A stretch of 64,000 bases of DNA from Thiothrix subterranea (GTDB lineage Bacteria; Pseudomonadota; Gammaproteobacteria; Thiotrichales; Thiotrichaceae). Location of the stretch: NCBI RefSeq assembly GCF_030930995.1, contig NZ_CP133217.1:1364001-1428000 (forward strand). Direction: 5' to 3'. The position numbers and the translations under genes are program-made. Below, one piece after another: positions 1 to 8,524 of this stretch. The number at the start of each line of letters is the position of its first letter. Position 1 is the first letter of the stretch. The notes beneath the pieces are model-generated. The model was given only the letters and a program-made list of their open reading frames with translations, did not search any database and was not told where the DNA came from.

Positions 1-2
1 TG

Positions 3-29
3 CCTGCGACTGAAATGGGCAAGTTTTAA
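3..29 (+). CDS. 3' end of an upstream gene (partial)
   Basis: One frame is open from the window edge to a TAA at 27-29, giving the tail PATEMGKF. Gene order suggests a nif gene such as nifU or an iscA-like gene, but eight residues cannot identify it. The frame could also be chance. Confidence 0.3.
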   Translation, partial: PATEMGKF

Positions 30-40
30 GGAGTGGTGTT

Positions 41-1258
41 ATGAGTGAAGGTATTTATCTCGATAACAATGCGACTACGATGGTGTCGCCGGAAGTTGTG
101 CAAGCCATGCTGCCGTATTTCACTGAGCAGTTCGGCAACCCGTCCTCCATCCACCAGTTCGGCAACAAGGTCGGGCTGGCGATTAAAGCTGCCCGCAAGC
201 AAGTGCAAAAGCTGCTGGGTGCGGAACACGATTCCGAGATCGTTTTCACCTCCTGCGGCACGGAATCCGATTCCACCGCGATCCTCTCCGCCCTCAAGGC
301 GCAGCCGGAACGCAAGGAAATCATCACCACCGTGGTTGAGCATCCTGCCATTCTGACCCTGTGCGAAAATCTGGAAAAAGACGGCTACACCGTGCATTAC
401 CTCAAGGTAGACGGCAAAGGGCGGCTGGATCTGGATGAATACGCCAAGCTGCTTACCGACAATGTGGCGATTGTGTCGGCGATGTGGGCAAACAACGAAA
501 GCGGCACGTATTTCCCGGTGGTGGAAATGGCTGAAATGGCGAACGCGGCGGGCATCATGTTCCACACCGATGCGGTGCAAGCCGTCGGCAAGATTCCGAT
601 GAGCCTGAAAGATACCAAGATCGACATGCTGTCGGTGTCGGGGCATAAATTACACGCGCCCAAAGGTATTGGTGTGTTGTATTTGCGCCGAGGCACACGC
701 TTCCGTCCGCTGCTGCGCGGTGGGCATCAGGAACGTGGGCGGCGTGCGGGGACGGAAAATGCCGCTTCCATCGTTGCGCTCGGCAAAGCGGCTGAAATGG
801 CGATGGAACACATGGAGCACGAAAACATTTGTGTGCGTGCCATGCGTGACCGTTTGAAAGAAGGTTTGCTGGCTGCCATCCCCAACTGTTTCGTGACCGG
901 CGACCCGGATAATTGCTTGCCGAATACGCTCAATATCGCGTTTGAATACATCGAAGGCGAAGCGATTTTGCTGATGCTCAACAAGCAAGGCATCGCGGCT
1001 TCCAGCGGTTCGGCGTGTACGTCTGGCTCGCTGGAACCGTCGCACGTGATGCGGGCAATGGGCATTCCTTACACCGCTGCACACGGCACGATCCGCTTTT
1101 CGCTGTCGCGCTACAACAATATGCCTGAGATCGAGAAAGTCATCGCCGCCGTTCCGCCGATTATTGCGCAACTGCGCAAGCTGTCGCCGTATTGGGATGC
1201 TGCTAATAATGTGCCAGTGGAAGAACCGGAAAAGGCGTTTGCTCCGGCGTATGCCTGA
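41..1258 (+). CDS. nifS: Cysteine desulfurase NifS
   Basis: PLP enzyme that takes sulfur from L-cysteine as a persulfide and delivers it to a scaffold (normally NifU) for nitrogenase Fe-S clusters; cytosolic. The 405-aa length is normal. The PLP lysine lies in SGHKLHAPKG (Lys203) and the persulfide cysteine in SSGSACTSG (Cys326). The N-terminus YLDNNATTMVSPEV is typical of NifS/IscS, and the nif context favours NifS. The start is set by AAGGAG at 28-33, seven bases before the ATG. The last ~20 residues are a poorly conserved Pro/Glu/Ala tail. A small NifZ-like gene follows after a 75-bp gap with a C-rich hairpin. Confidence 0.95.
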   Translation: MSEGIYLDNNATTMVSPEVVQAMLPYFTEQFGNPSSIHQFGNKVGLAIKAARKQVQKLLGAEHDSEIVFTSCGTESDSTAILSALKAQPERKEIITTVVEHPAILTLCENLEKDGYTVHYLKVDGKGRLDLDEYAKLLTDNVAIVSAMWANNESGTYFPVVEMAEMANAAGIMFHTDAVQAVGKIPMSLKDTKIDMLSVSGHKLHAPKGIGVLYLRRGTRFRPLLRGGHQERGRRAGTENAASIVALGKAAEMAMEHMEHENICVRAMRDRLKEGLLAAIPNCFVTGDPDNCLPNTLNIAFEYIEGEAILLMLNKQGIAASSGSACTSGSLEPSHVMRAMGIPYTAAHGTIRFSLSRYNNMPEIEKVIAAVPPIIAQLRKLSPYWDAANNVPVEEPEKAFAPAYA

Positions 1259-1260
1259 AG

Positions 1261-1304
1261 ACTCCCTCACCCCCCAGCCCCCTCTCCCAGAGGTAGAGGG
1301 GGTG
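1261..1304. repeat. C-rich interspersed repeat with hairpin
   Basis: After nifS there is a CCCTCACCCCCCAGCCCC tract. It leads into a hairpin with CCCCCTCT at 1278-1285 and AGAGGGGG at 1295-1302. No T-run follows, so this is not a standard terminator. Similar CCCTCACCCCCCAGCCCC repeats occur between genes in many bacterial genomes (from memory). Confidence 0.6.
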
Positions 1305-1333
1305 TAAGAGATTGTTTTTGTATCGGAGATGAC

Positions 1334-1585
1334 ATGGATATTGCTCAAATTCAACTGGGTGACATGGTGTTTGCTGCTGCCGACTTGTTCAGTGACGGCG
1401 AAATTCCGGGCTACGCCGAAGGTGCGCTGGTCGTCAAAGCGGGGACTCGCGGCGTGCTGATCAATACCGGGCATTATGAGGAATACCCGGATGTGGAGTT
1501 TTATTTGGTGCAGTTTGAGGATGAGAGCGGGACGTTGGGGCTTTCTCTGGGGTGTTGGGCGGAGGAGCTGGCTACCAACGCATAA
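1334..1585 (+). CDS. Small NifZ-domain protein
   Basis: 83-aa protein with the NifZ-family signature: GTRGVLINTGHYEEYP, then EFYLVQFE. Full NifZ, which helps form the second P-cluster half of MoFe protein, is encoded at 19847-20287. This is a short single-domain relative, like the small NifZ-domain proteins sometimes found by nifS/nifU. ATG 1334 is preceded by GGAG at 1325-1328. It probably shares a transcript with nifS, and a role in Fe-S cluster assembly is inferred from that context. It ends three bases from the converging gene. Confidence 0.75.
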   Translation: MDIAQIQLGDMVFAAADLFSDGEIPGYAEGALVVKAGTRGVLINTGHYEEYPDVEFYLVQFEDESGTLGLSLGCWAEELATNA

Positions 1586-1588
1586 CGC

Positions 1589-3463
1589 TTAGCAAACCTC
1601 CCACACCAACCGCTCAAACCCCAATGCCACCACCGCCAGACACCGCAACCGCTGCGGTTCACGGTACTTTGCCTCCAACACCTCGCGGTAATGCTGCAAT
1701 TGCTGCCGCGCTTCCTGCATGGCAGTTTGCACCGCAGGCAATGACGCCGATTCATCCCGCTGCTGGGAACGAACCTGTTCCCCAGTCAGCCCCAACTCTG
1801 CCAGCGGCAAGTATTTGAATTCCAGCACCATATCCAACAGCGCGTATTGGCGCATATTCGGGCGCACAATCAGGGTCAAATCGGAATAACGCCGCTGCAA
1901 TGCCGCTTCCGAATCCATAATGTAATAGGTGTCATTGAAGAGCAGGGTCAGGAACGCGGTTTTAACCGTCAGCTCATTACTCCAGCGGTAATCCCGGTTA
2001 TTGAACACCGCGAAGTATTTGCTTTCCATGAATTCTGCCAAGGGCTGCAAATCGGCAGTTTGGTAAAATTTATCGGTCAAACGGTGCAAACTGTGCCGAT
2101 CACCCGCATCCGGCAAGGCATTACGTTTGATTTCATCGACATACAAACCACGGATTACCAGATTGGGGATGCCCAACACCAATTCACCAATCATGCCGCG
2201 CCCACTCAGGGTCAGCACCCCGAAGAAATACAGCAAGGACACCATATAATCCGGGTCAGTTTGAATATCGTGGAGTTTTTCAATGCCAAACTGGTTTTCC
2301 AGACGTGCCAGCGTCACCGCCTGTTGCTCATCCAGAATATTGGCAATCACCGCCTTGCCTGCTGGCAGATTGGCGATGTAACGGATTTTGTTGGCATCCA
2401 TTGCCAAGTTGCCATCCAGTATCTGCGGTGGGGCACTGCAATATTCTTGATAGTGGCGCAGGAAATAAAACGTCAACGTCGGGTTGTAAACACAGGCTTG
2501 CTGCATATCGCCGCAAAAACGGTAGCCATTGTAAAAGACCCGCATGGTTTCCAATGTGGTTTGCACACTATCACTGGGTTGCTTGCATTCCGCACTGATG
2601 GTTGTTACCAACTGCGTCAGTTCGGGGGTTGTCACACCACACAGCGCATTGAATTTAGGCTCAAGGTAGATGTGGGTAGCAACGTTGTAGCCGCTGGTCA
2701 TATCACTCATCACCAAGGGCGACACGCCCGTGATGAATACCCGCCCTATCTTACCTTCTGAAGCATTGGCTTTAATGGCTTTGAATAAGGTTTTTAAAAT
2801 CCCTTCGCTTTGCACCAAGTCTTCGTAACGTTGCTGATTGGGTCGGGTTTGCATCAGCACTTCATTGGCGAAATTGTCGTATTCATCAATGAGCAGGTAG
2901 AGCGGATAACCACTGTTTTGGACAGCATTCGCCAGCGATTCAAACGAAGCAAGTCCATTGTCGGGAAGGATGTCGATGTCAACCGTCAGATACTGTTGAT
3001 ACTGCCCTTTAAATCCCTTAATCGCCTGATTGATATGGTCAAACAAATGGCGGGTAATCGCTGCTGTATCGCCCTGCGCGGATACTTTGGAAAAATCCCA
3101 GCGCAAGACCATGTATTGGCTGTGTTCTGCCGTCGGATTTTGCCCTACCACCAAATCCCCAAACAACGTGCCAAACTCACCCGCGCGGTTCAGGTCATAA
3201 TAATTTGCCAAGGTTGACAGCAGCAGCGACTTACCGAAACGGCGCGGACGCAGAAACACCAGTTGCTTCCCCGCCGCTTCCAACAAGGGGATGTGGTGGG
3301 TACGGTCAAGGTACAAATACCCTTCGGTACGTAAAGCGTAGAAATCGCTGTTTCCATAGGGGAAATTAATCATAATGCCACTGCCATCCAACCAACCAAC
3401 GTGATTGCCTGATTCTAGCATGGTACGCGGCAAGGCGGGCATCTCACGGCCGTCAATTGCCAT
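1589..3463 (-). CDS. AAA-ATPase-like protein with C-terminal PD-(D/E)XK nuclease-like domain
   Basis: About 624 aa. The N-terminal half has the unusual Walker A of the AAA-ATPase_like family, RPRRFGKSLLLSTL, and a Walker B-like LLIDEYDNF. The last ~150 residues contain DMVLEFKYLPL, the E-x-K core of the PDDEXK_9 family that usually ends these proteins. The family is widespread and often in variable loci; its function is unknown. The frame extends to a TTG at 3541 inside the divergent ABC-F gene, so I use ATG 3463, just after a G-rich stretch; ATG 3421 and 3373 are also possible. There is no visible link to nitrogen fixation. Confidence 0.8.
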   Translation of the reverse strand: MAIDGREMPALPRTMLESGNHVGWLDGSGIMINFPYGNSDFYALRTEGYLYLDRTHHIPLLEAAGKQLVFLRPRRFGKSLLLSTLANYYDLNRAGEFGTLFGDLVVGQNPTAEHSQYMVLRWDFSKVSAQGDTAAITRHLFDHINQAIKGFKGQYQQYLTVDIDILPDNGLASFESLANAVQNSGYPLYLLIDEYDNFANEVLMQTRPNQQRYEDLVQSEGILKTLFKAIKANASEGKIGRVFITGVSPLVMSDMTSGYNVATHIYLEPKFNALCGVTTPELTQLVTTISAECKQPSDSVQTTLETMRVFYNGYRFCGDMQQACVYNPTLTFYFLRHYQEYCSAPPQILDGNLAMDANKIRYIANLPAGKAVIANILDEQQAVTLARLENQFGIEKLHDIQTDPDYMVSLLYFFGVLTLSGRGMIGELVLGIPNLVIRGLYVDEIKRNALPDAGDRHSLHRLTDKFYQTADLQPLAEFMESKYFAVFNNRDYRWSNELTVKTAFLTLLFNDTYYIMDSEAALQRRYSDLTLIVRPNMRQYALLDMVLEFKYLPLAELGLTGEQVRSQQRDESASLPAVQTAMQEARQQLQHYREVLEAKYREPQRLRCLAVVALGFERLVWEVC

Positions 3464-3511
3464 GCCCCCCTGCTTGCTGTACGCTTTTCGAGGCACAGTC
3501 AGGAGTTCCTT

Positions 3512-5083
3512 ATGACGCAAGTAGTCTGCCAGTTTTCCCAATTAACCCAACAGTTTGATACCAAAACGGTATTTGCGGGGCTTTCCTCAACGCTGACCGA
3601 CGGATTGACTGGATTGGTCGGACGCAACGGGCAAGGCAAATCAGTCTTGCTCGCCCTACTCGCGCAAGATTTCCCACCCACCAGCGGCGGCATCCGCTGG
3701 CTTGTGCCGTTCTATTGGGTACGGCAATTGCAACGCCTGCAAGGTTTGAATCTGGCGGATGCGCTCGGCGTTGGCGCGTTGTATGACTGTTTCGAGCGCA
3801 TCCAGTCCGGTGAAGCCAGCGCGGACGATTTTGCACAAGTCGAAGACCGTTGGCATCTGCCCGCCTTGTGGGAACAGGAACTGCATGAAGCGGGGCTGGA
3901 TTTGCCCCTATCGACACCTGTCCAACACCTGAGCGGCGGCGAACAAACCCGACTGGCACTGTGTCGAGCGTTCCTGCAACCTGACCACTACCTGCTGCTG
4001 GATGAACCCAGCAACCATCTGGATACCGCAGGTCGGCACTGGCTGCTGGCAAAGCTGACCCAACACCCAGCAGGCGCATTGGTCGCCACCCACGACCGCG
4101 AATTGCTGCAACAAGTGGAACGGATTCTGGAACTGGATCAGCACGGTCTGAACGAATACGGCGGCAATTACGCAATCTACCACACCATCCGCGATGCCCA
4201 GGTTGCCGCCACCGAACAACAAATGGCAACGCTCAAACGCAACCGCCAGCAACAAAAACTCGAACAACAAGCGGCGTTGGAAAAATCCGCCCATCGCCGC
4301 AAACAGGGCGAACGTCAACGCCATTCCGGTTCGCAAAGCAAACTGCTGATGGATGCGCAACAAGATCGCTCAGAAAACACGCTATCCAAACTCAAGCAAC
4401 AACACCAGCAACGCGCCGAACAACTGGCAACCGAATTGGGCGCTACCCAAACCCGGCTGGAAATCATCAAACCGCAAACCTTACGCTCTGCCCCGGAAGC
4501 AGCACATCACAGCCTGTGCCTGCATCTGTCCGAACTGGTGTTGCCCTACGTACACCATGCGCCGCTGACCCTCACCGTACAGCAGGGCGAACGCTGGCAT
4601 ATCCAAGGCAGAAATGGCTCTGGCAAATCCACCCTGCTGCGCGTGATTGCCGGTCTGGAACAGCCCATTTCAGGTGTTTGCGAGGTGCATGGACGTTGCG
4701 TATATCTGGACCAGCACTTCAGCCTGCTGGATGAAAACGCATCCGCACTAACCAACCTGCAACGCTTGCACCCTGACAGCAGTGAAACCCTACTGCGTAC
4801 CGAACTGGCAGGCTTACGGATGCGCGGCGACAAGGCATTGCAACCACTGAAAGAACTGAGTGGTGGCGAACGTTTAAAAGTAGCCTTGCTGGCTGTGCTG
4901 GTGGGTGAGAATGCCCCAACCTTGCTGCTGCTGGATGAACCCGACAACCATCTGGATCTGGACTCGCGTTTATTGCTGGAACAAACCTTGGCAGACTATC
5001 CCGGTGCATTGCTGGTGGTATCGCACGATCCGGCGTTTATTGCCGCCCTGAATATTTCGGCAAGCCTCACATTAACCGCTTGA
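3512..5083 (+). CDS. ABC-F family ATPase
   Basis: 523-aa soluble protein with two ABC ATPase domains and no membrane segment. Domain 1 has GRNGQGKS, signature LSGGEQTRLAL and LLLDEPSNHLD. Domain 2 has GRNGSGKS, LSGGERLKVAL and LLLDEPDNHLD. A charged Gln/Lys/Arg-rich coiled linker joins them at about residues 235-310. ABC-F proteins act on ribosomes (translation factors or antibiotic protection); the exact subgroup cannot be set here. GGAG precedes ATG 3512. Its last 17 bases overlap the 3' end of hrpB. Confidence 0.9.
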   Translation: MTQVVCQFSQLTQQFDTKTVFAGLSSTLTDGLTGLVGRNGQGKSVLLALLAQDFPPTSGGIRWLVPFYWVRQLQRLQGLNLADALGVGALYDCFERIQSGEASADDFAQVEDRWHLPALWEQELHEAGLDLPLSTPVQHLSGGEQTRLALCRAFLQPDHYLLLDEPSNHLDTAGRHWLLAKLTQHPAGALVATHDRELLQQVERILELDQHGLNEYGGNYAIYHTIRDAQVAATEQQMATLKRNRQQQKLEQQAALEKSAHRRKQGERQRHSGSQSKLLMDAQQDRSENTLSKLKQQHQQRAEQLATELGATQTRLEIIKPQTLRSAPEAAHHSLCLHLSELVLPYVHHAPLTLTVQQGERWHIQGRNGSGKSTLLRVIAGLEQPISGVCEVHGRCVYLDQHFSLLDENASALTNLQRLHPDSSETLLRTELAGLRMRGDKALQPLKELSGGERLKVALLAVLVGENAPTLLLLDEPDNHLDLDSRLLLEQTLADYPGALLVVSHDPAFIAALNISASLTLTA

Positions 5084-7622
5084 CCTTGCGCGTGGCAATC
5101 GCCTGCAACGGATCATCCGGCCACGGATGCTTGGGGTAACGCCCTTTCATATCCTTTTTCACCTCATGGTAAGAGGTGCGCCAGAACCCCGCCAAATCCT
5201 GCGTAATCTGCAACGGCCTGCCCGCAGGAGACAGCAGATGCACCAGCAGCGCAACCCTGCCATTGGCAATGGTCGGGGTTTGTTGGCAACCAAACATTTC
5301 CTGCAATTTCACCGCGAGTACCGGCGGCGATTGGCTGTAGTCGATGGCGATGTCATGACCGGAAGGCACTTCAATATGTTTGGGCGCAAGCTGTTCGATG
5401 CGCTGTTGCATTTCCCACGGCAATAGACTGCTGAGGATGCTGGTCAAATCGAGCTTTTTGAAATCACCCAGCACATTAACTGCATTCAGATACGGTGCAA
5501 GCCAATCTTCCAGTGTTGCCAGCAAGTTAGCGCGGCTGACATCAGGCCATGCTCGTTCCGGTTCGACACCTCGCAAAAGATTGATTCTTGCGCACCATTG
5601 TTCCTGTTCCGCCTGCCAGGGCAATACATCCAGCCCTTGCTTGCGGATGAAACCGATCAGTGCGGTGCTTTTAGCTTCACCCGGTACGGCTTGCAGGGCT
5701 TTGCGCTGTAACACCAATGCGCCGATTTTTTGCTGTGCTTCGGCGATGAAACGCCCGGCTTTGTTATCCCATTCCACCACGGTTTGCACGCGCACCTGAT
5801 CTGCCAATGCACTGGCAAACAGCTTGTCATCCAGCGCGGCAGCGGAGCGGATGGTGTCGCTGCTTTTGCCCACCATGCTGCTGACTTCCGCAATCGCCAG
5901 CCATGCCTGATTGCCGAGCGCGTGTTTGTCGGGCAAGTCGGCACTGCGCCCGTTGGCAAGCTGGTAGCCGCCGGAATGCCGCCGCCGTGCAATACGATCG
6001 GGGTAGGCACAGGCCAGCAAATAGCCATTGATTTGCGCGACGGGCAGCAAAAAGCTCACGCTGCTTTCTGGCAATTTCTGGCTGCGGATTTGTTCCATAA
6101 ATTGGTTTGCCAGTTGGCGGGTACGCTGTAACCAGCCCTGTTGCGGGTATGGACAACGGCTTGTGCCTGTCAGTATTTCCAGCGATTGGCTAATGTCTGG
6201 ATTGTCTTGGCTGAACGGATTGCGCTCGGAAAGCAGGCTCGCAAGGTTGGCGGCAGCGTTCAGGTGTCCGGCTTGTGCGCCGCAAATCAGCAGGTGGGCA
6301 AGGCGCGGATGCACGGGCAGATTGCACATCACTTGCCCGTGCGCAGTCAGCACCGTGGCTTTGCCCTTGCGTGCAATCGCGCCGAGCGTTTCCAGCAAAT
6401 CCAGTGCTTGTTGCCAAAGACCGGAAGGCGGCACATCCAGCCAACGCAGTTCCGTCGGCTCATCCACACCCCATTGCAGCAGTTGCAGGGCAAGCGGGGC
6501 GAGGTCGGCACGCAGGATTTCAGGGGTATTGTGGGCGGCAAGTTGTTCTTGCTGGCTTTCCGTCCACAGTCGATAGCACATGCCGGGGGCAAGACGACCT
6601 GCACGTCCGGCACGTTGGGTGCTGGAGGCGCGAGAAATGCGTGTGGTGTGTAAGCCGGTCATGCTCGTACCGGGGTCGAAACGGGCTTCGCGCACCAGCC
6701 CGGAATCGACCACCACATCCACGCCTTCGATGGTCAGGCTAGTTTCAGCGATGTTGGTTGCCAGCACCACTTTGCGTTCGTCCGGGTTGGCAAGCGGGGC
6801 AATGGCTTGTTGCTGTTCGTCCAGCGTGAGGTTGCCGTACATTGGGCGCAGGTGTACGCCGCGAATTTTGCGTTCCACCAACCATTCGCCGAGTGCTTCG
6901 GTGGTGCGGTGAATTTCCCCCTGACCGGGCAGGAAAGCGAGGATGCTGCTGTCGGGGTTGTCGCTCAAGGCTTGCCGCAAGGTAGCAACCATGCGCTCGA
7001 CAATGCGCTCATTGGGTTTGGCGGCTTGCCCGTAGCGGATATTTACCGGATAGGTGCGGCCTGCGCTGCGTACTACTGGCGCATCATCCAGCAGGCTGGC
7101 AATCGCAACGCTATCCAAGGTAGCGGACATGACCAGCAGTTTCAGCGGATTGCTATCATCGCGGAACAGTTCACGCCCTTTCAAACACAAGCTGAGGGCG
7201 AGGTCGGAATCGAGATTGCGTTCGTGGAATTCGTCGAAAATCACCAAGCCAACGCCTTCCAGCGATGGGTCTTGCTGTAGTTGACGAGTGAGGATGCCTT
7301 CGGTAATAACTTCGATACGGGTTTTGCGGCTGATTTTATGGTCGAGGCGCATCCGGTAGCCGACGGTTTGGCCTGCGCTTTCGTTCAGCAGGCTTGCCAT
7401 GCGGTGCGCGGCATTTTTGGCAGCAATGCGGCGCGGTTCGAGCATGAGGATTTTTTTGCCCAAAAGCCACGGCTCATCCAGCAAGGCCAATGGCACGCGG
7501 GTGGTTTTGCCCGCGCCCGGTGGCGCTTCCAGCACGACTTCGTGACGTTCACGTAGGGCTTGTTTTAGGTCGTCGAGGACGGCATCAATGGGGAGGAACG
7601 GTTCGTTACATAGCGTTTTCAT
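5067..7622 (-). CDS. hrpB: ATP-dependent helicase HrpB
   Basis: DExH-box superfamily 2 helicase of about 851 aa from ATG 7622, normal for HrpB. Motifs: Walker A GAGKTTRVP, DEFHERNLDSDL in place of DEAH, motif III SATLD, and motif VI QRAGRAGR. The C-terminal HrpB domain ends PKHPWPDDPLQA. Its substrate is unknown in most bacteria. The frame opens further upstream to 7706, but those residues lie inside the SIR2-like gene and do not look like HrpB. It overlaps that gene by 17 bp and may be read through from it. Confidence 0.93.
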   Translation of the reverse strand: MKTLCNEPFLPIDAVLDDLKQALRERHEVVLEAPPGAGKTTRVPLALLDEPWLLGKKILMLEPRRIAAKNAAHRMASLLNESAGQTVGYRMRLDHKISRKTRIEVITEGILTRQLQQDPSLEGVGLVIFDEFHERNLDSDLALSLCLKGRELFRDDSNPLKLLVMSATLDSVAIASLLDDAPVVRSAGRTYPVNIRYGQAAKPNERIVERMVATLRQALSDNPDSSILAFLPGQGEIHRTTEALGEWLVERKIRGVHLRPMYGNLTLDEQQQAIAPLANPDERKVVLATNIAETSLTIEGVDVVVDSGLVREARFDPGTSMTGLHTTRISRASSTQRAGRAGRLAPGMCYRLWTESQQEQLAAHNTPEILRADLAPLALQLLQWGVDEPTELRWLDVPPSGLWQQALDLLETLGAIARKGKATVLTAHGQVMCNLPVHPRLAHLLICGAQAGHLNAAANLASLLSERNPFSQDNPDISQSLEILTGTSRCPYPQQGWLQRTRQLANQFMEQIRSQKLPESSVSFLLPVAQINGYLLACAYPDRIARRRHSGGYQLANGRSADLPDKHALGNQAWLAIAEVSSMVGKSSDTIRSAAALDDKLFASALADQVRVQTVVEWDNKAGRFIAEAQQKIGALVLQRKALQAVPGEAKSTALIGFIRKQGLDVLPWQAEQEQWCARINLLRGVEPERAWPDVSRANLLATLEDWLAPYLNAVNVLGDFKKLDLTSILSSLLPWEMQQRIEQLAPKHIEVPSGHDIAIDYSQSPPVLAVKLQEMFGCQQTPTIANGRVALLVHLLSPAGRPLQITQDLAGFWRTSYHEVKKDMKGRYPKHPWPDDPLQAIATRKVKRLM

Positions 7623-8481
7623 GCTGGGCATGATAGCCAGTGACACCCGCAGCTGCCAGCAAATCAGCGACATCCGCCGCGATAATCTCAATCCCCATAC
7701 GCGCACAAAACCGTACTTCCTTGTCAGTCGGTTGCGGAATCAATGCCCAGCCTTTGGGTTCAGCCGAGGCGTAGGTAATGTCCGACATCACCATGCGGTC
7801 GGTGTCGCGTTGCAAGCGCATCCCGATGAACAAATATTGCTTGCCCTTGCGGTATTCCTTGAGGAAATCGGGAATCGCAAACCCGCCCATCAACTCGGTG
7901 ATGTAGTCCACATAGTCTGCGTCGGAGGCAATGTAATTGGCATCCGGGCGCGGGCTACCCATTGGCTTGAACAGGATAGGCAGTGCGGGATTGACCTCTT
8001 CCTGCGTAATCTCGCGGTAGCCACCGCTACCCACGTATTCGTTCAGCACGAAACGGTAATTCGTGCCAGAAATCCGCGCCGTTCCCCGGATCAGCGTATG
8101 CGGCTGGTCGGCGTAGGTATCCTGCAACTGGGTATCGCGGTTGCTGTCGATCACGTAATGCGGCTCGATGCTGGCAAGCCAATCGTGCAACGGGGCGCGT
8201 GTCCACTTGCGCTTGCCGTAGGTGTCTTCGAGGAAGTTGTGGACGGCTTTGCGCCCGCGTTTCAGCTCCACATCCATCGCCGCACGCGGGAATTCCCACA
8301 TCAGGCGTTTCGACATCGGTTTGCCGCCGTTCATGGCAAGGATCAGGCTGTCGCTGTCAGCAGGAATGGCAACGCCGCTCAGTTTATCGACCGAACCTTG
8401 CAGCGCACCTGCGCCGAGGTAGGGGACGATGGTATTGTTGGCGACCCCGGCGAGCAGGGTTTGAAGCGTCATTTCTGACAT
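7606..8481 (-). CDS. SIR2-like domain protein encoded just downstream of nifA
   Basis: 291 aa. The N-terminus NNTIVPYLGAGAL resembles the glycine-rich NAD-binding start of SIR2-like proteins. The rest (for example GTNYRFVLNEYVGSGGYREI and MRLQRDTDRMVMSDITY) fits no family I recognise with certainty. The gene starts 43 bp after the nifA stop on the same strand, so it is probably read from the nifLA promoter. SIR2-like proteins may hydrolyse NAD or bind ADP-ribose. A nitrogen-fixation role is inferred only from position. No membrane segment or signal peptide is seen. Confidence 0.6.
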   Translation of the reverse strand: MSEMTLQTLLAGVANNTIVPYLGAGALQGSVDKLSGVAIPADSDSLILAMNGGKPMSKRLMWEFPRAAMDVELKRGRKAVHNFLEDTYGKRKWTRAPLHDWLASIEPHYVIDSNRDTQLQDTYADQPHTLIRGTARISGTNYRFVLNEYVGSGGYREITQEEVNPALPILFKPMGSPRPDANYIASDADYVDYITELMGGFAIPDFLKEYRKGKQYLFIGMRLQRDTDRMVMSDITYASAEPKGWALIPQPTDKEVRFCARMGIEIIAADVADLLAAAGVTGYHAQHENAM

Positions 8482-8524
8482 GGTGATTCCTCGTGATAGT
8501 TGTCAATGGATTAATGTTTACGTA

